Positions 7,005 to 13,722 of a DNA stretch of 14,308 nt are shown piece after piece. Each line of letters begins with the position of its first letter. Position 1 is the first letter of the stretch. The position numbers and the translations under genes are program-made. The notes beneath the pieces were generated by a model. That model worked only from the letters and a program-made list of their open reading frames with translations. It was not told the DNA's origin and did not search any database. Source of the stretch: CAZHGD01 sp964531735 (GTDB taxonomy: Bacteria; Armatimonadota; UBA10988); the NCBI GenBank assembly GCA_964531735.1, contig CAZHGD010000192.1, positions 1-14,308 on the forward strand, in the 5' to 3' direction.

Positions 7005-8492
7005 TCACCGCAGCTCCCACGGCTGCGGCGCCAGGTCCAGGCCCAGGTCGGCCCACATGGCATCAACCCGCGCGGTCACTTCGGCGCTCATCTCGATCTC
7101 GTCGGGCCAGTCGCGCGCGAAGCCCTCGCTGGGCCACTTCTTGGTGGCGTCGATGCCCATCTTCGACCCCCAGGCCGGCTGCGGACAGGTGTGATCGAGC
7201 ACGTCTAGCGGCCCGTCCACGCAGAACGTGTCGCGGCGCGGATCGACCGAGTTCCAGAGGTGGAACATCACCTCCTGTTCGTCATGGACGTTGACGTGCC
7301 GGTCGACCACGATGACGAACTTGCTGAACATGAGCTGCCCGGTGCCCCAGATGGCGTAGCAGATCTTGCGCGCGTGCATCGGGTAGCGCTTATCGATGCT
7401 GACCACCACGCAGTTGTGGAACACGCCGGCCATCGGCATCGCCAGGTCGACCACCTCGGGCGTGGTGATCTTCACCAGCGGCAGGAAGATGCGCTCGGTG
7501 GCGCGGCCGAGGAAGGTGTCTTCCATCGGCGGCTTGCCCACGACAATGGTCGGGTAGACCGGGTCGGCGCAATGCGTGATGGCGGTCAGGTGGAAGACCG
7601 GGTAGTCGTCGGCCAGCGAGTAGAAGCCGGTGTGGTCGCCGAACGGACCTTCGCGCCGCCGCTCATCGGGCGCCACGTAGCCCTCCAGCACGATCTCGGC
7701 GCTGGCCGGCACCTGCAGGTCGACGGTCTGGCACTGCACCAGTTCGACCGGCTCCTTGCGAATGAAGCCGGCCAACATCATCTCGTCGATGCCGTCGGGC
7801 AACGGCGCCGTCGCGCAGTAGGTCAGCACCGGGTCGCCGCCCAGCGCCACGGCCACCTCCATGCGCTGGCCGCGGGCCTCGTAGTCCTGGTACGAGCGTG
7901 ACGAGCCTTTGTGCAGGTGCCAGTGCATACCCGTGGTGTGGTCGTCGAACACCTGCATCCGGTACATGCCGCAGTTGCGCGCGCCCGTGCGCAGATCGCG
8001 CGTGAACACCTGCGGCAAGGTGATGAACCGGCCACCGTCCTGCGGCCAGCACCAGAGCACCGGCAGCTCGCTCAGCCGCGCCTCGTCGCCGCGCTTGACC
8101 ACTTCCTGGCACCGCGCCCATTGCACGGTGCGCGGCTTCAGCGTCTTGGCGACACCCAGCGCCTCCCAGCCCAGGCGGAGCTTGTCGGCCAGGCTCAGCT
8201 TGCCCATGGTCTGCGGCAAGGTGACCAGCCGCTCGATCTGCGCGGCCAGGTCGTCGAGTGAATCCACGCCCAAGGCCAGGTTGACGCGACGCAACGCGCC
8301 GAACGCGTTGATGGCCAGTGGCATGGCGGCGCCGACCGGACGCTCGAACAGCAGCGCCGGACCGTTGCGCTTGACGCAGCGGTCGCAGATCTCGGTGACC
8401 TCGAGCACCGGATCGACCGGCCGCGTGATCCGGACCAGGTCGCCGCGGCGGGCCAGTTCGGCCAGGAAAGCAGGGAAGGTTGCGAACGTCAT
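7005..8492 (-). CDS. ubiD: UbiD family prenylated-FMN-dependent decarboxylase (probable quinone biosynthesis)
   Basis: UbiD enzymes decarboxylate aromatic or unsaturated acids, using prenylated FMN made by UbiX. They act in ubiquinone or, as paralogues, menaquinone synthesis. The 495-residue length matches E. coli UbiD. Visible motifs are NCGMYRMQVF with R178, MHWHLHKGS, EGPFGDHTGFY with E281 and D286, and the C-terminal GSKMGIDATKKWP. R178/E281/D286 match the Arg-Glu-Glu/Asp catalytic network of the family (R173/E277/E282 in fungal Fdc1), so it looks catalytically complete. No signal peptide is present, so it is cytoplasmic or membrane-peripheral. The ATG at 8492 is preceded by GGAG at 5 bp spacing. 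It heads a minus-strand cluster with Uma2 and GH127 and is divergent from the acyltransferase gene. No ubiX is in the window. Whether it serves menaquinone, ubiquinone or another substrate cannot be settled here. Confidence 0.93.
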   Translation of the reverse strand: MTFATFPAFLAELARRGDLVRITRPVDPVLEVTEICDRCVKRNGPALLFERPVGAAMPLAINAFGALRRVNLALGVDSLDDLAAQIERLVTLPQTMGKLSLADKLRLGWEALGVAKTLKPRTVQWARCQEVVKRGDEARLSELPVLWCWPQDGGRFITLPQVFTRDLRTGARNCGMYRMQVFDDHTTGMHWHLHKGSSRSYQDYEARGQRMEVAVALGGDPVLTYCATAPLPDGIDEMMLAGFIRKEPVELVQCQTVDLQVPASAEIVLEGYVAPDERRREGPFGDHTGFYSLADDYPVFHLTAITHCADPVYPTIVVGKPPMEDTFLGRATERIFLPLVKITTPEVVDLAMPMAGVFHNCVVVSIDKRYPMHARKICYAIWGTGQLMFSKFVIVVDRHVNVHDEQEVMFHLWNSVDPRRDTFCVDGPLDVLDHTCPQPAWGSKMGIDATKKWPSEGFARDWPDEIEMSAEVTARVDAMWADLGLDLAPQPWELR

Positions 8493-8509
8493 GTCGGCTC
8501 CACGCCGCT

Positions 8510-8515
8510 ATTATG
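8510..8515 (-). promoter_or_regulatory. Putative -10 element for the ubiD-Uma2-GH127 cluster
   Basis: CATAAT, read on the minus strand, lies 17 bp upstream of the ubiD start, with GGAG between them. No convincing -35 is seen at 16-18 bp. It falls in the 92 bp divergent region (8493-8584) that must hold promoters for both directions, which is the main support. Confidence 0.35.
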
Positions 8516-8553
8516 CCGCGCCGGCACAAGAGCGGCGAGAGGCAGCCGGCGGC

Positions 8554-8559
8554 TATGGT
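8554..8559 (+). promoter_or_regulatory. Putative -10 element for the acyltransferase-GH20 pair
   Basis: TATGGT at 8554-8559 resembles the TATGAT upstream of the gene at 778. It overlaps an upstream in-frame ATG (8555). If it is the -10, transcription begins downstream of that ATG, which supports the start at 8585. The -35 is weak. Confidence 0.3.
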
Positions 8560-8584
8560 AGACTGGCTCGGCCAGGAACACGCG

Positions 8585-9235
8585 ATGGCGGCTCGGAGCG
8601 ACTGGACGCTGGCACAGCAAGTCATGATCGACCTGGGACGGGTGGTCCTGGGCGGTCTCTTCCGCACCCGGGTGGCCGGCCTGGAGCACTTGCCACGGCA
8701 GGGCGGCTGTCTGGTCATCTGTAGCCACCCCACCCTCCTCGACCCCATCCTGCTGACTCTGGCGCTACCGCGGCGGACTCTGCACCTGGCCAACCGCACC
8801 AACCGCGAGCCCGCGTCGTTGGCCTACTTCCTCGATCTGTTCGAAGTCGCCGGGGTCGGACCACAAGGCAACGCGCTGGCCGCCATGCGCGACGCGATGG
8901 CCGCACTCCACGACGGCCGACTGGTCACCGTGTTCCCCGAGGGCGGCCTCAGCGACAACGGGGTCCTGCGGCCGTTCCGGCCGGGCGCCGCCATGCTGGC
9001 GCTCGAGACCGACTGCACCGTGGTGCCGGCGGCCGTGTGCGGCAGCTTCGAGGCGTGGCCGCCGCGCGCCGCGTGGCCGCGGCCGCGCCCGGTCACGGTG
9101 CGGTTCGGGCCGCCGCTCGACCTGCGCCGGGCGCGGCGCCAACCGCGCGGCGCGACGACAGAGCAGCTCGTCCTCGCCCAGATGCGCGCCGCCGTGGCGG
9201 CGATCTACACGCCGACAGACCCGCGCCGCCGCTGA
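8585..9235 (+). CDS. PlsC-like lysophospholipid (1-acyl-glycerol-3-phosphate) acyltransferase
   Basis: The protein has the two signature blocks of the PlsC/LPLAT family: HPTLLD (H48 to D53, the HX4D catalytic motif) preceded by VICS, and FPEGG (117-121), which binds the glycerol phosphate. A later VPAAVCGSFEAWP segment matches the family's third block. The family transfers an acyl chain from acyl-ACP or acyl-CoA to lysophosphatidic acid at the cytoplasmic membrane. At 216 residues it is of usual size. I chose the ATG at 8585 because AGGAA lies 6 bp upstream; the ATG at 8555 and the longer frame from 8480 would overlap the probable promoter and the divergent ubiD start. It has no obvious membrane helix, so it is probably peripheral to the membrane. 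The GH20 gene follows after 59 bp on the same strand, so the two may be co-transcribed. Other LPLAT substrates are possible. Confidence 0.88.
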   Translation: MAARSDWTLAQQVMIDLGRVVLGGLFRTRVAGLEHLPRQGGCLVICSHPTLLDPILLTLALPRRTLHLANRTNREPASLAYFLDLFEVAGVGPQGNALAAMRDAMAALHDGRLVTVFPEGGLSDNGVLRPFRPGAAMLALETDCTVVPAAVCGSFEAWPPRAAWPRPRPVTVRFGPPLDLRRARRQPRGATTEQLVLAQMRAAVAAIYTPTDPRRR

Positions 9236-9294
9236 TTCGCGCGCCCGAAGAGGACTCCGCGGTCGGCGCCGAACCAACGGCCGGGAGATGCCCC

Positions 9295-12159
9295 ATGCGT
9301 TGGTTGCTCGCCTTGCTGGCCTGCGTCAGCCTGTCTGTGGCGCAAGTGGACGAACTGCCGCCGACCGCGGCCGGTACGGTCAAACCGGTCGACCCGACTC
9401 CCGCAGGCGACGGCCACCTGGGCAACCTGCCCTCCGGCGCCTCGGCCCAACTCCGCTTCGCGCTGCCCAAGGTGAAGCCGCTACGCTTCCAGCTCTCGTT
9501 CGCCAACGTGGTCGGCTTCTCCGGGCGTGGCACGTCGTACCAGTTGGTGGTCCGGCGCGACTCGCCCACCGGCTCGATTGTCCACGAAGGCCCGGTGATC
9601 GCCAACGGTGACGCCTGGAACGGCGCCAACGCCGAGAGCGTCGACCTGACCGCGGCCATCACCGACGCCGACTGCACCGCCGGGCACCTCGACCTGTTCA
9701 TCACGCCGCGGACCACCGATGACGGCTGGACCCTCTACAAGGACCAGGACGCGCGCCCGATCCGCGCGCACCTGACCGAGGACACGCCCGAAGCGCGCGC
9801 CGCCCGCGACCGCGGCGAGCAGTTGCGCCGGCGCGGCGTCAGCGTGCTGCCGACCCCGCAGAGCATCGCGCTCGAGGCCGGCGACCTGCGCCTGTCGGCG
9901 CGCTCCCGCATCGTGCTGCCCGCCGGTGCCGATGCGCAGGACCGCTTCGCCGCCAACGACCTCGCCGAGGTGATCGCCGAGACCGCCAAGCTGAAGCTGG
10001 CCGTGGTCACCGGTCGGGCGGCCGACGGCGACATCTCGCTCAGCCGCGGCCAGGCCCCGGCCGGTCACGGCCCGGAGGCGTATCGCCTGGTCGTCGGCAA
10101 CCGCATCGAGGCCACCGCCGCCAGTGCCGCAGGGCTGTTCTGCGCCGCCGCCACCATCGGGCAGCTCGTCTCGGCCGCGGGGCAGGCCCCGCATTGCCGC
10201 GTCGAGGACTGGCCGGCGTTCCCGCTCCGCGGCATCCAGTACGATGTCGCCCGCGGCCAGACCGTCGAGCCGGCCTGGTGGGAGCGCGTGATCAAGATCC
10301 TCGCGCGGGCCAAGCTTAATGCCATCATGATCTACGGCGAGAACGACTACGCGTTCCGGCAGTTCCCGTTCCTCGGGCGTCCGGGCACGTTCACACCCGA
10401 GAAGGCCAAGCGCCTGTCCGACTTCGCGCGGCGCTACCATGTGCAGCTCATCCCGCAGTTCGAGGCGCTCGGCCACGCCTCGGCGGTGCTTTCGGCCAAG
10501 GAGCTCGAGCCGCTCCGCGAAGCCGGCGGCCATTGGGTCTTCTGTACCTCGAAGCCCGAGACCTGGGCCTTCCTGGACCGCATCTTCGGCGAGCTGTGCG
10601 AGCAGTTCCCCGACAGCAAGTACCTGCATGTCGGCGCCGACGAGTTCGAGATGGGCTTCGGCAAGTGCCCGCAGTGCGCCGCCAAGGTGGCCAAGGACGG
10701 TCTCGGCGGGCTGTACGCCGAGCACATGAACAAGCTCAACGAGCTGTGCCGCAAGCATCACCGCACAATGCTGTTCTGGCCGTCGCACGCCGGTCCGACC
10801 GACGAGCTGTCGTTCATGACCGTCAAGTACCAGGACAAGCTCCAGAAAGACTGCATTCCGACCGAGTGGATCTACCACGGCCCGCCGGCCTACCCGGAGC
10901 TGGAGCAGTACCAGAAGCTCGGCTACCAGGACGTCTGGGCGTCGGCCGCGGTGGTCTGCTTCAGCCGCATCTGGCCCGACTACCCGACCACTTACCGCGG
11001 CGTGCGTGGCTTCCTCGCCGACGGCGCCAAGCGCGGCATCAAGGGCGCCATGACGACCACTTGGGAGTGGATGCAGGGCGGCCTGGTGGCCAACAGCATG
11101 TTGGGCCTGCTGTGGTGCGCCGAATGCTCCTGGTCACTGGGCAACTGCGCGGTGAGCGACTTCGAGCAGCGCTACGCCAAGCTGCTGCACGGCGCCGACT
11201 GCGCCGAACGCGAAGTGCGCCAGGCGCTGGCCACACCGTTCACGAACAAGGGCCCCGGCGCGGTGCTCAACGACCCGAACCTGATGACCAAGCTGGCCTT
11301 TGCACCGTTGGCCGAGTTGCGGCGGTCGTACGCCCAGCGCGTGCCGCAGTTGGCTGACGCGCGCCCGGTGCTGGCCGAAGCCGACGCCGCGGTGGCCCGC
11401 GCGGTGGCGCTGCGGCAGAAGGCCACGCGCAACGTCGACCTGTTGGACTACTCCGTGGCCAGCCTGCAACTGATTCGCAGCGGCTTGGTCCGGTTGGCCG
11501 CGCTGGAGACGGCGGCCAAGGCCTATCGCGACGCCAACCGGCAACTCGCCCAACCCGCGGAAGCGGCCAAGCTGCTGCGGGCAGCGGCGGACGCCGTGGC
11601 CGCGCTGCAGCAACAAGCCGAGTTCGTGAGCGTCTACCAACGGGCGGTCGGCGCGATGGGCGCCTATGCCGGTGACGCGGATCTCCTGGCCAAGCAGGCC
11701 GAGCAGCCCGTCGCCTTGGCCAAGCAACTGCGTGGCCTGGCCGACGAGGTCGAGCAAGGCCGGCGCAAGGCCTTGCCGGCGGCCACGACGCTGGGCCTGT
11801 CCTACGGTGCCGCGGCCCTGCTGGGGCGATGGGCGCCCGACAAGATGAGCGAGACCGGCGCCACGCTGCGTTTCGAGGTCAAGCCGGAGCACCTGCGCGG
11901 TCGCTCGGTGCAGGTCGAGTGGGAGTATGTCAGCGGGCAACACGGGTTGCGCATCCAGGCCACGCGCCTGCTCAAGAACGGGCAGCCGGTCTCCGAAGAC
12001 AAGCACAGTGGCTGGGCCGGGTCCGGCAGCAACGGCAACGTCTACGAACTCGAAGTGGGCACGGTGGACCGGGCGGCCAAGTACGAGATCGCCGGCGACG
12101 TGACGTCGCACGGTGGCACCGATAGCGCCGGCAACGTGTGGCTGTCGAGTGACGAATGA
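9295..12159 (+). CDS. Secreted multidomain GH20 beta-N-acetylhexosaminidase-like protein
   Basis: The ATG at 9295 has GGGAG 7 bp upstream and opens a signal peptide (MRWLLALLACVSLSVAQ); the frame runs open further upstream but overlaps the acyltransferase gene. Domains in the 954 residues: a beta-domain ~20-165, a GH20b-type alpha/beta domain ~175-305 (ending HCRVEDWPAFPLRG), and a TIM barrel ~307-625 with LIPQFEALGH and the catalytic pair D449-E450 in HVGADE. The Asp polarises the substrate 2-acetamido group and the Glu is the acid/base in GH20 enzymes. A CPQC pair follows at ~457, common in this subgroup. Residues ~640-830 are Ala/Gln/Leu-rich and helical, and ~832-954 form a C-terminal beta-sandwich. 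It would remove terminal N-acetylhexosamine from glycans in the periplasm or outside the cell. It is longer than typical GH20 enzymes. The specific linkage and sugar are unknown. Confidence 0.9.
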   Translation: MRWLLALLACVSLSVAQVDELPPTAAGTVKPVDPTPAGDGHLGNLPSGASAQLRFALPKVKPLRFQLSFANVVGFSGRGTSYQLVVRRDSPTGSIVHEGPVIANGDAWNGANAESVDLTAAITDADCTAGHLDLFITPRTTDDGWTLYKDQDARPIRAHLTEDTPEARAARDRGEQLRRRGVSVLPTPQSIALEAGDLRLSARSRIVLPAGADAQDRFAANDLAEVIAETAKLKLAVVTGRAADGDISLSRGQAPAGHGPEAYRLVVGNRIEATAASAAGLFCAAATIGQLVSAAGQAPHCRVEDWPAFPLRGIQYDVARGQTVEPAWWERVIKILARAKLNAIMIYGENDYAFRQFPFLGRPGTFTPEKAKRLSDFARRYHVQLIPQFEALGHASAVLSAKELEPLREAGGHWVFCTSKPETWAFLDRIFGELCEQFPDSKYLHVGADEFEMGFGKCPQCAAKVAKDGLGGLYAEHMNKLNELCRKHHRTMLFWPSHAGPTDELSFMTVKYQDKLQKDCIPTEWIYHGPPAYPELEQYQKLGYQDVWASAAVVCFSRIWPDYPTTYRGVRGFLADGAKRGIKGAMTTTWEWMQGGLVANSMLGLLWCAECSWSLGNCAVSDFEQRYAKLLHGADCAEREVRQALATPFTNKGPGAVLNDPNLMTKLAFAPLAELRRSYAQRVPQLADARPVLAEADAAVARAVALRQKATRNVDLLDYSVASLQLIRSGLVRLAALETAAKAYRDANRQLAQPAEAAKLLRAAADAVAALQQQAEFVSVYQRAVGAMGAYAGDADLLAKQAEQPVALAKQLRGLADEVEQGRRKALPAATTLGLSYGAAALLGRWAPDKMSETGATLRFEVKPEHLRGRSVQVEWEYVSGQHGLRIQATRLLKNGQPVSEDKHSGWAGSGSNGNVYELEVGTVDRAAKYEIAGDVTSHGGTDSAGNVWLSSDE

Positions 12160-12205
12160 GGCCCGCGCAGTGTTTGGTCGAGGGAACCCTGGCGGATCTG
12201 AGGCG

Positions 12206-12216
12206 TATTCTTGACA
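12206..12216 (+). promoter_or_regulatory. Weak promoter-like motifs before the first redoxin
   Basis: TATTCT (12206-12211) resembles a -10 and overlaps a perfect TTGACA (12211-12216) that could instead be a -35, though no good -10 lies 16-18 bp after it. Position in the 114 bp gap before a gene that begins a new unit makes a promoter likely here, but the sequence does not decide which motif is used. Confidence 0.3.
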
Positions 12217-12242
12217 GGGACGTCAGGACCTCGACGTTCTCA

Positions 12243-12258
12243 GGGGTGTCAGCACCCC
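12243..12258 (+). promoter_or_regulatory. Perfect 6 bp hairpin in the 5' leader of the first redoxin
   Basis: GGGGTG-TCAG-CACCCC forms a perfect GC-rich stem with a tetraloop, ending 4 bp before the GGAGAG ribosome binding site at 12263-12268. In an mRNA leader it could affect translation or mRNA stability; no sensing role can be read from sequence. Confidence 0.35.
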
Positions 12259-12273
12259 GCTCGGAGAGATGGG

Positions 12274-12792
12274 ATGGGTAAGAACCTGCGTTGGATCCTG
12301 CTGGCGGTGTTGGCCAGCGCCCTGGTCCTGGCGCCGTGCCTGGCGGCCGGGAAGCTGAAGAAGGGCGACAAGGCGCCGGCGTTCACGCTCACCGATCTGA
12401 ACGGCAACCGGGTCTCGCTGGCCGACCTGGCCGGCAAGGTGGTCTACCTGCAGTTCTGGGTGACCGAGTGCCCCATGTCCAAGGCGGCGCTGCAGCATAC
12501 CCAGAAGCTGTCGCGGAGCGCCTGGGCCAACAGCGGCTCGCTGGTGGTGCTGGCCATCAACGAGCGCGAGGAGCCGGCCACCATCAGCGCGTTCATGAAG
12601 AAGAACAAGTACGACTTCCGCGTGCCGATTGACGAGGACGGGCGAGTCACGGAAGCCTACGATGCCGAATACACACCGGTGTTCGTGGTCATCGACCGCA
12701 CCGGCAGGATCCACTGGACGACCATGGGCTACAACCCGCAGCAGTCGCCCGACGAGATCGACCGCGCCATCCGCGAGGCACTGAAAAGGTAA
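12274..12792 (+). CDS. Exported redoxin (TlpA/ResA/AhpC-TSA type) with a single active-site cysteine
   Basis: This is a thioredoxin-fold protein of the redoxin/TlpA-like group. The ATG at 12274 has GGAGAG 5 bp upstream and opens a signal peptide (MGKNLRWILLAVLASALVLAPCLAAG), placing the product in the cell envelope; the Cys there is preceded by Pro and does not make a good lipobox. The mature part starts KKGDKAPAFTLTDLNGNRVSLADLAGKVV, the usual redoxin opening. The active-site loop reads WVTECPMS: C66 is present but the position of the second CxxC cysteine is S69. The cis-Pro is P135 (YTPVF). No other cysteine remains in the mature chain, so it cannot do dithiol-disulfide exchange by itself; monothiol exchange, a peroxidase-like role or a binding role are possible. 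Length is 172 residues, and it is co-linear with the paralogue 324 bp downstream, which has C69. Confidence 0.88.
   Translation: MGKNLRWILLAVLASALVLAPCLAAGKLKKGDKAPAFTLTDLNGNRVSLADLAGKVVYLQFWVTECPMSKAALQHTQKLSRSAWANSGSLVVLAINEREEPATISAFMKKNKYDFRVPIDEDGRVTEAYDAEYTPVFVVIDRTGRIHWTTMGYNPQQSPDEIDRAIREALKR
12424..12447 (+). repeat. 24 bp direct repeat shared by the two redoxin genes (copy 1)
   Basis: A 24 bp stretch encoding DLAGKVVY is identical to 13267-13290 in the downstream paralogue, including third codon positions. It points to gene duplication, possibly with later gene conversion. Confidence 0.8.
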
Positions 12793-13116
12793 CCGGCGCG
12801 CTAACGGCGAGGCTTGCCGATCGGCGCCGGCGCGGTCATCATTAGGGGTACCGGCAGTCCCCGCAGCAATGCGCCGCAAGGCCAGGGCCGCGCCGACCAC
12901 CAGACGGGTACGGACCGCCGCACTTGACCCGAGGGCCCCCTCCGCCGCCCATAGCCGCTTCCTCCTGACGCCACGGTGTCCAGCGAGATCGCCGGTTTGG
13001 CACCCATCGGCACGGGGCAGGACTCAAACGAATCGGTTGTCGGGGCCGTGCGGCACGGGCCGCATGGGCCGGTCGATGCGCGGGGCGTAACCGACCGCGT
13101 TGTGGAGATGAGCTGC
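12793..13116. other. 324 bp intergenic region between the two redoxin genes
   Basis: I find no convincing gene in this gap. Short open frames exist on both strands but have no good ribosome binding site or recognisable product. Just after the upstream stop, CCGGCGC (12793-12799) can pair with GCGCCGG (12834-12840) around a GCCGATCGGC palindrome (12826-12835), a possible but weak terminator. TTGACC at 12924 is a -35-like motif without a good -10. GGAG at 13104-13107 serves the next gene. The gap's length suggests the downstream redoxin has its own promoter. Confidence 0.5.
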
Positions 13117-13638
13117 ATGGTCAAGGCGTTCCGTTGGACTTTGTTGGCCGCGCTGGCGGGCTTGCTGGCCTGGGGGCCCTTGCTGGCGGATGGGCCGCTG
13201 CGCAAGGGCAGCAAGGCGCCGGGCTTCAGCCTGAAGGACGTGGCCGGCAAGAAGGTCTCGTTGAAGGACCTGGCCGGCAAGGTGGTCTACGTCGAGTTCT
13301 GGTCGACGAGCTGCTCCAGTTGCCGCGAGGCCCTGCCGCACACCCAGAAGCTGGCCCAGTCGGCCTGGGCCAAGAAGGGCTCGCTGGTCGTGCTGGGCAT
13401 CAACTGCGGTGAGGAGCGCGCCGAGGTGGTCCGGTTCATGAAGAACCAGGGCTTCACTTTCCGAGCACCACTCGATACCGACGGCCAGGTCAGCGACGCC
13501 TACCAGGCCGACGAGATCCCGCTATTCGTGGTCATCGACAAGAAGGGCCGCATCTACTACCGCGAGATGGGCTACGACGCCAAGGAGACGCCGGCCGACA
13601 TCACCGCGGCCATCTACGAGGCGCTGCGGAAGAAGTAG
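13117..13638 (+). CDS. Exported thioredoxin-like redoxin (TlpA/ResA type) with CxxC active site
   Basis: This is a paralogue of the upstream redoxin with the same layout. The signal peptide is MVKAFRWTLLAALAGLLAWGPLLADG, then LRKGSKAPGFSLKDVAGKKVSL, then WSTSCSSC with C66 and C69 as a full CxxC pair. C97 (INCGE) is an additional cysteine, and P135 (IPLF) is the cis-Pro. These features fit a TlpA/ResA-like envelope thiol-disulfide oxidoreductase; partners such as cytochrome c maturation proteins are inference. The ATG at 13117 has GGAG 9 bp upstream. An in-frame ATG at 13108 directly abuts GGAG and would leave no spacing. The protein has 173 residues, with key positions numbered identically to the paralogue. 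The gene is followed by two strong hairpins and a convergent gene. Confidence 0.9.
   Translation: MVKAFRWTLLAALAGLLAWGPLLADGPLRKGSKAPGFSLKDVAGKKVSLKDLAGKVVYVEFWSTSCSSCREALPHTQKLAQSAWAKKGSLVVLGINCGEERAEVVRFMKNQGFTFRAPLDTDGQVSDAYQADEIPLFVVIDKKGRIYYREMGYDAKETPADITAAIYEALRKK
13267..13290 (+). repeat. 24 bp direct repeat shared by the two redoxin genes (copy 2)
   Basis: Identical to 12424-12447, encoding DLAGKVVY just before the active-site loop. The flanking sequence differs at many third positions, so the perfect patch stands out. Confidence 0.8.
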
Positions 13639-13639
13639 C

Positions 13640-13664
13640 CTGCGGCCGGTGCGTACGGCCGCAG
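13640..13664. terminator. GC-rich hairpin after the second redoxin gene
   Basis: A perfect 9 bp stem, CTGCGGCCG / CGGCCGCAG, with a 7-nt loop begins 1 bp after the TAG stop (13636-13638). It lacks a T-run, so it may work as a GC-hairpin terminator or an mRNA 3'-end stabiliser. Confidence 0.55.
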
Positions 13665-13672
13665 CCGAATGT

Positions 13673-13700
13673 GCGGGGCGCACCATGTGGTGCGCCCCGC
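13673..13700. terminator. Second, longer hairpin between convergent genes (likely bidirectional)
   Basis: The arms 13673-13685 and 13688-13700 are perfect 13-base inverted repeats separated by TG, so the RNA would form a stem of about 12 bp with a 4-nt loop. It is symmetric between the convergent redoxin and GH172 genes and could stop transcription from both sides. No T-run is present on either strand. Confidence 0.6.
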
Positions 13701-13722
13701 GACGTTGGGGCACCAGGGCCGG

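Noticed and set aside
8480..8584. Extended N-terminus for the acyltransferase starting at 8480
   Set aside because: It would overlap the first codons of the divergent ubiD gene and cover the whole promoter region. The ATG at 8585 has a proper ribosome binding site and gives a normal-length PlsC protein.
9037..9294. Upstream extension of the GH20 frame into the acyltransferase gene
   Set aside because: The added 86 residues are Arg/Ala/Pro-rich and out of frame with the acyltransferase, while the ATG at 9295 has GGGAG and a signal peptide.
9481..10878. A 465-codon minus-strand open frame inside the GH20 gene
   Set aside because: It is antisense to the catalytic barrel containing HVGADE, with shadow-type composition and no domain.
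12801..13027. Short minus-strand frames in the gap between the redoxins as a small gene or pseudogene
   Set aside because: No ribosome binding site, no recognisable product, and they continue as antisense to the redoxins.
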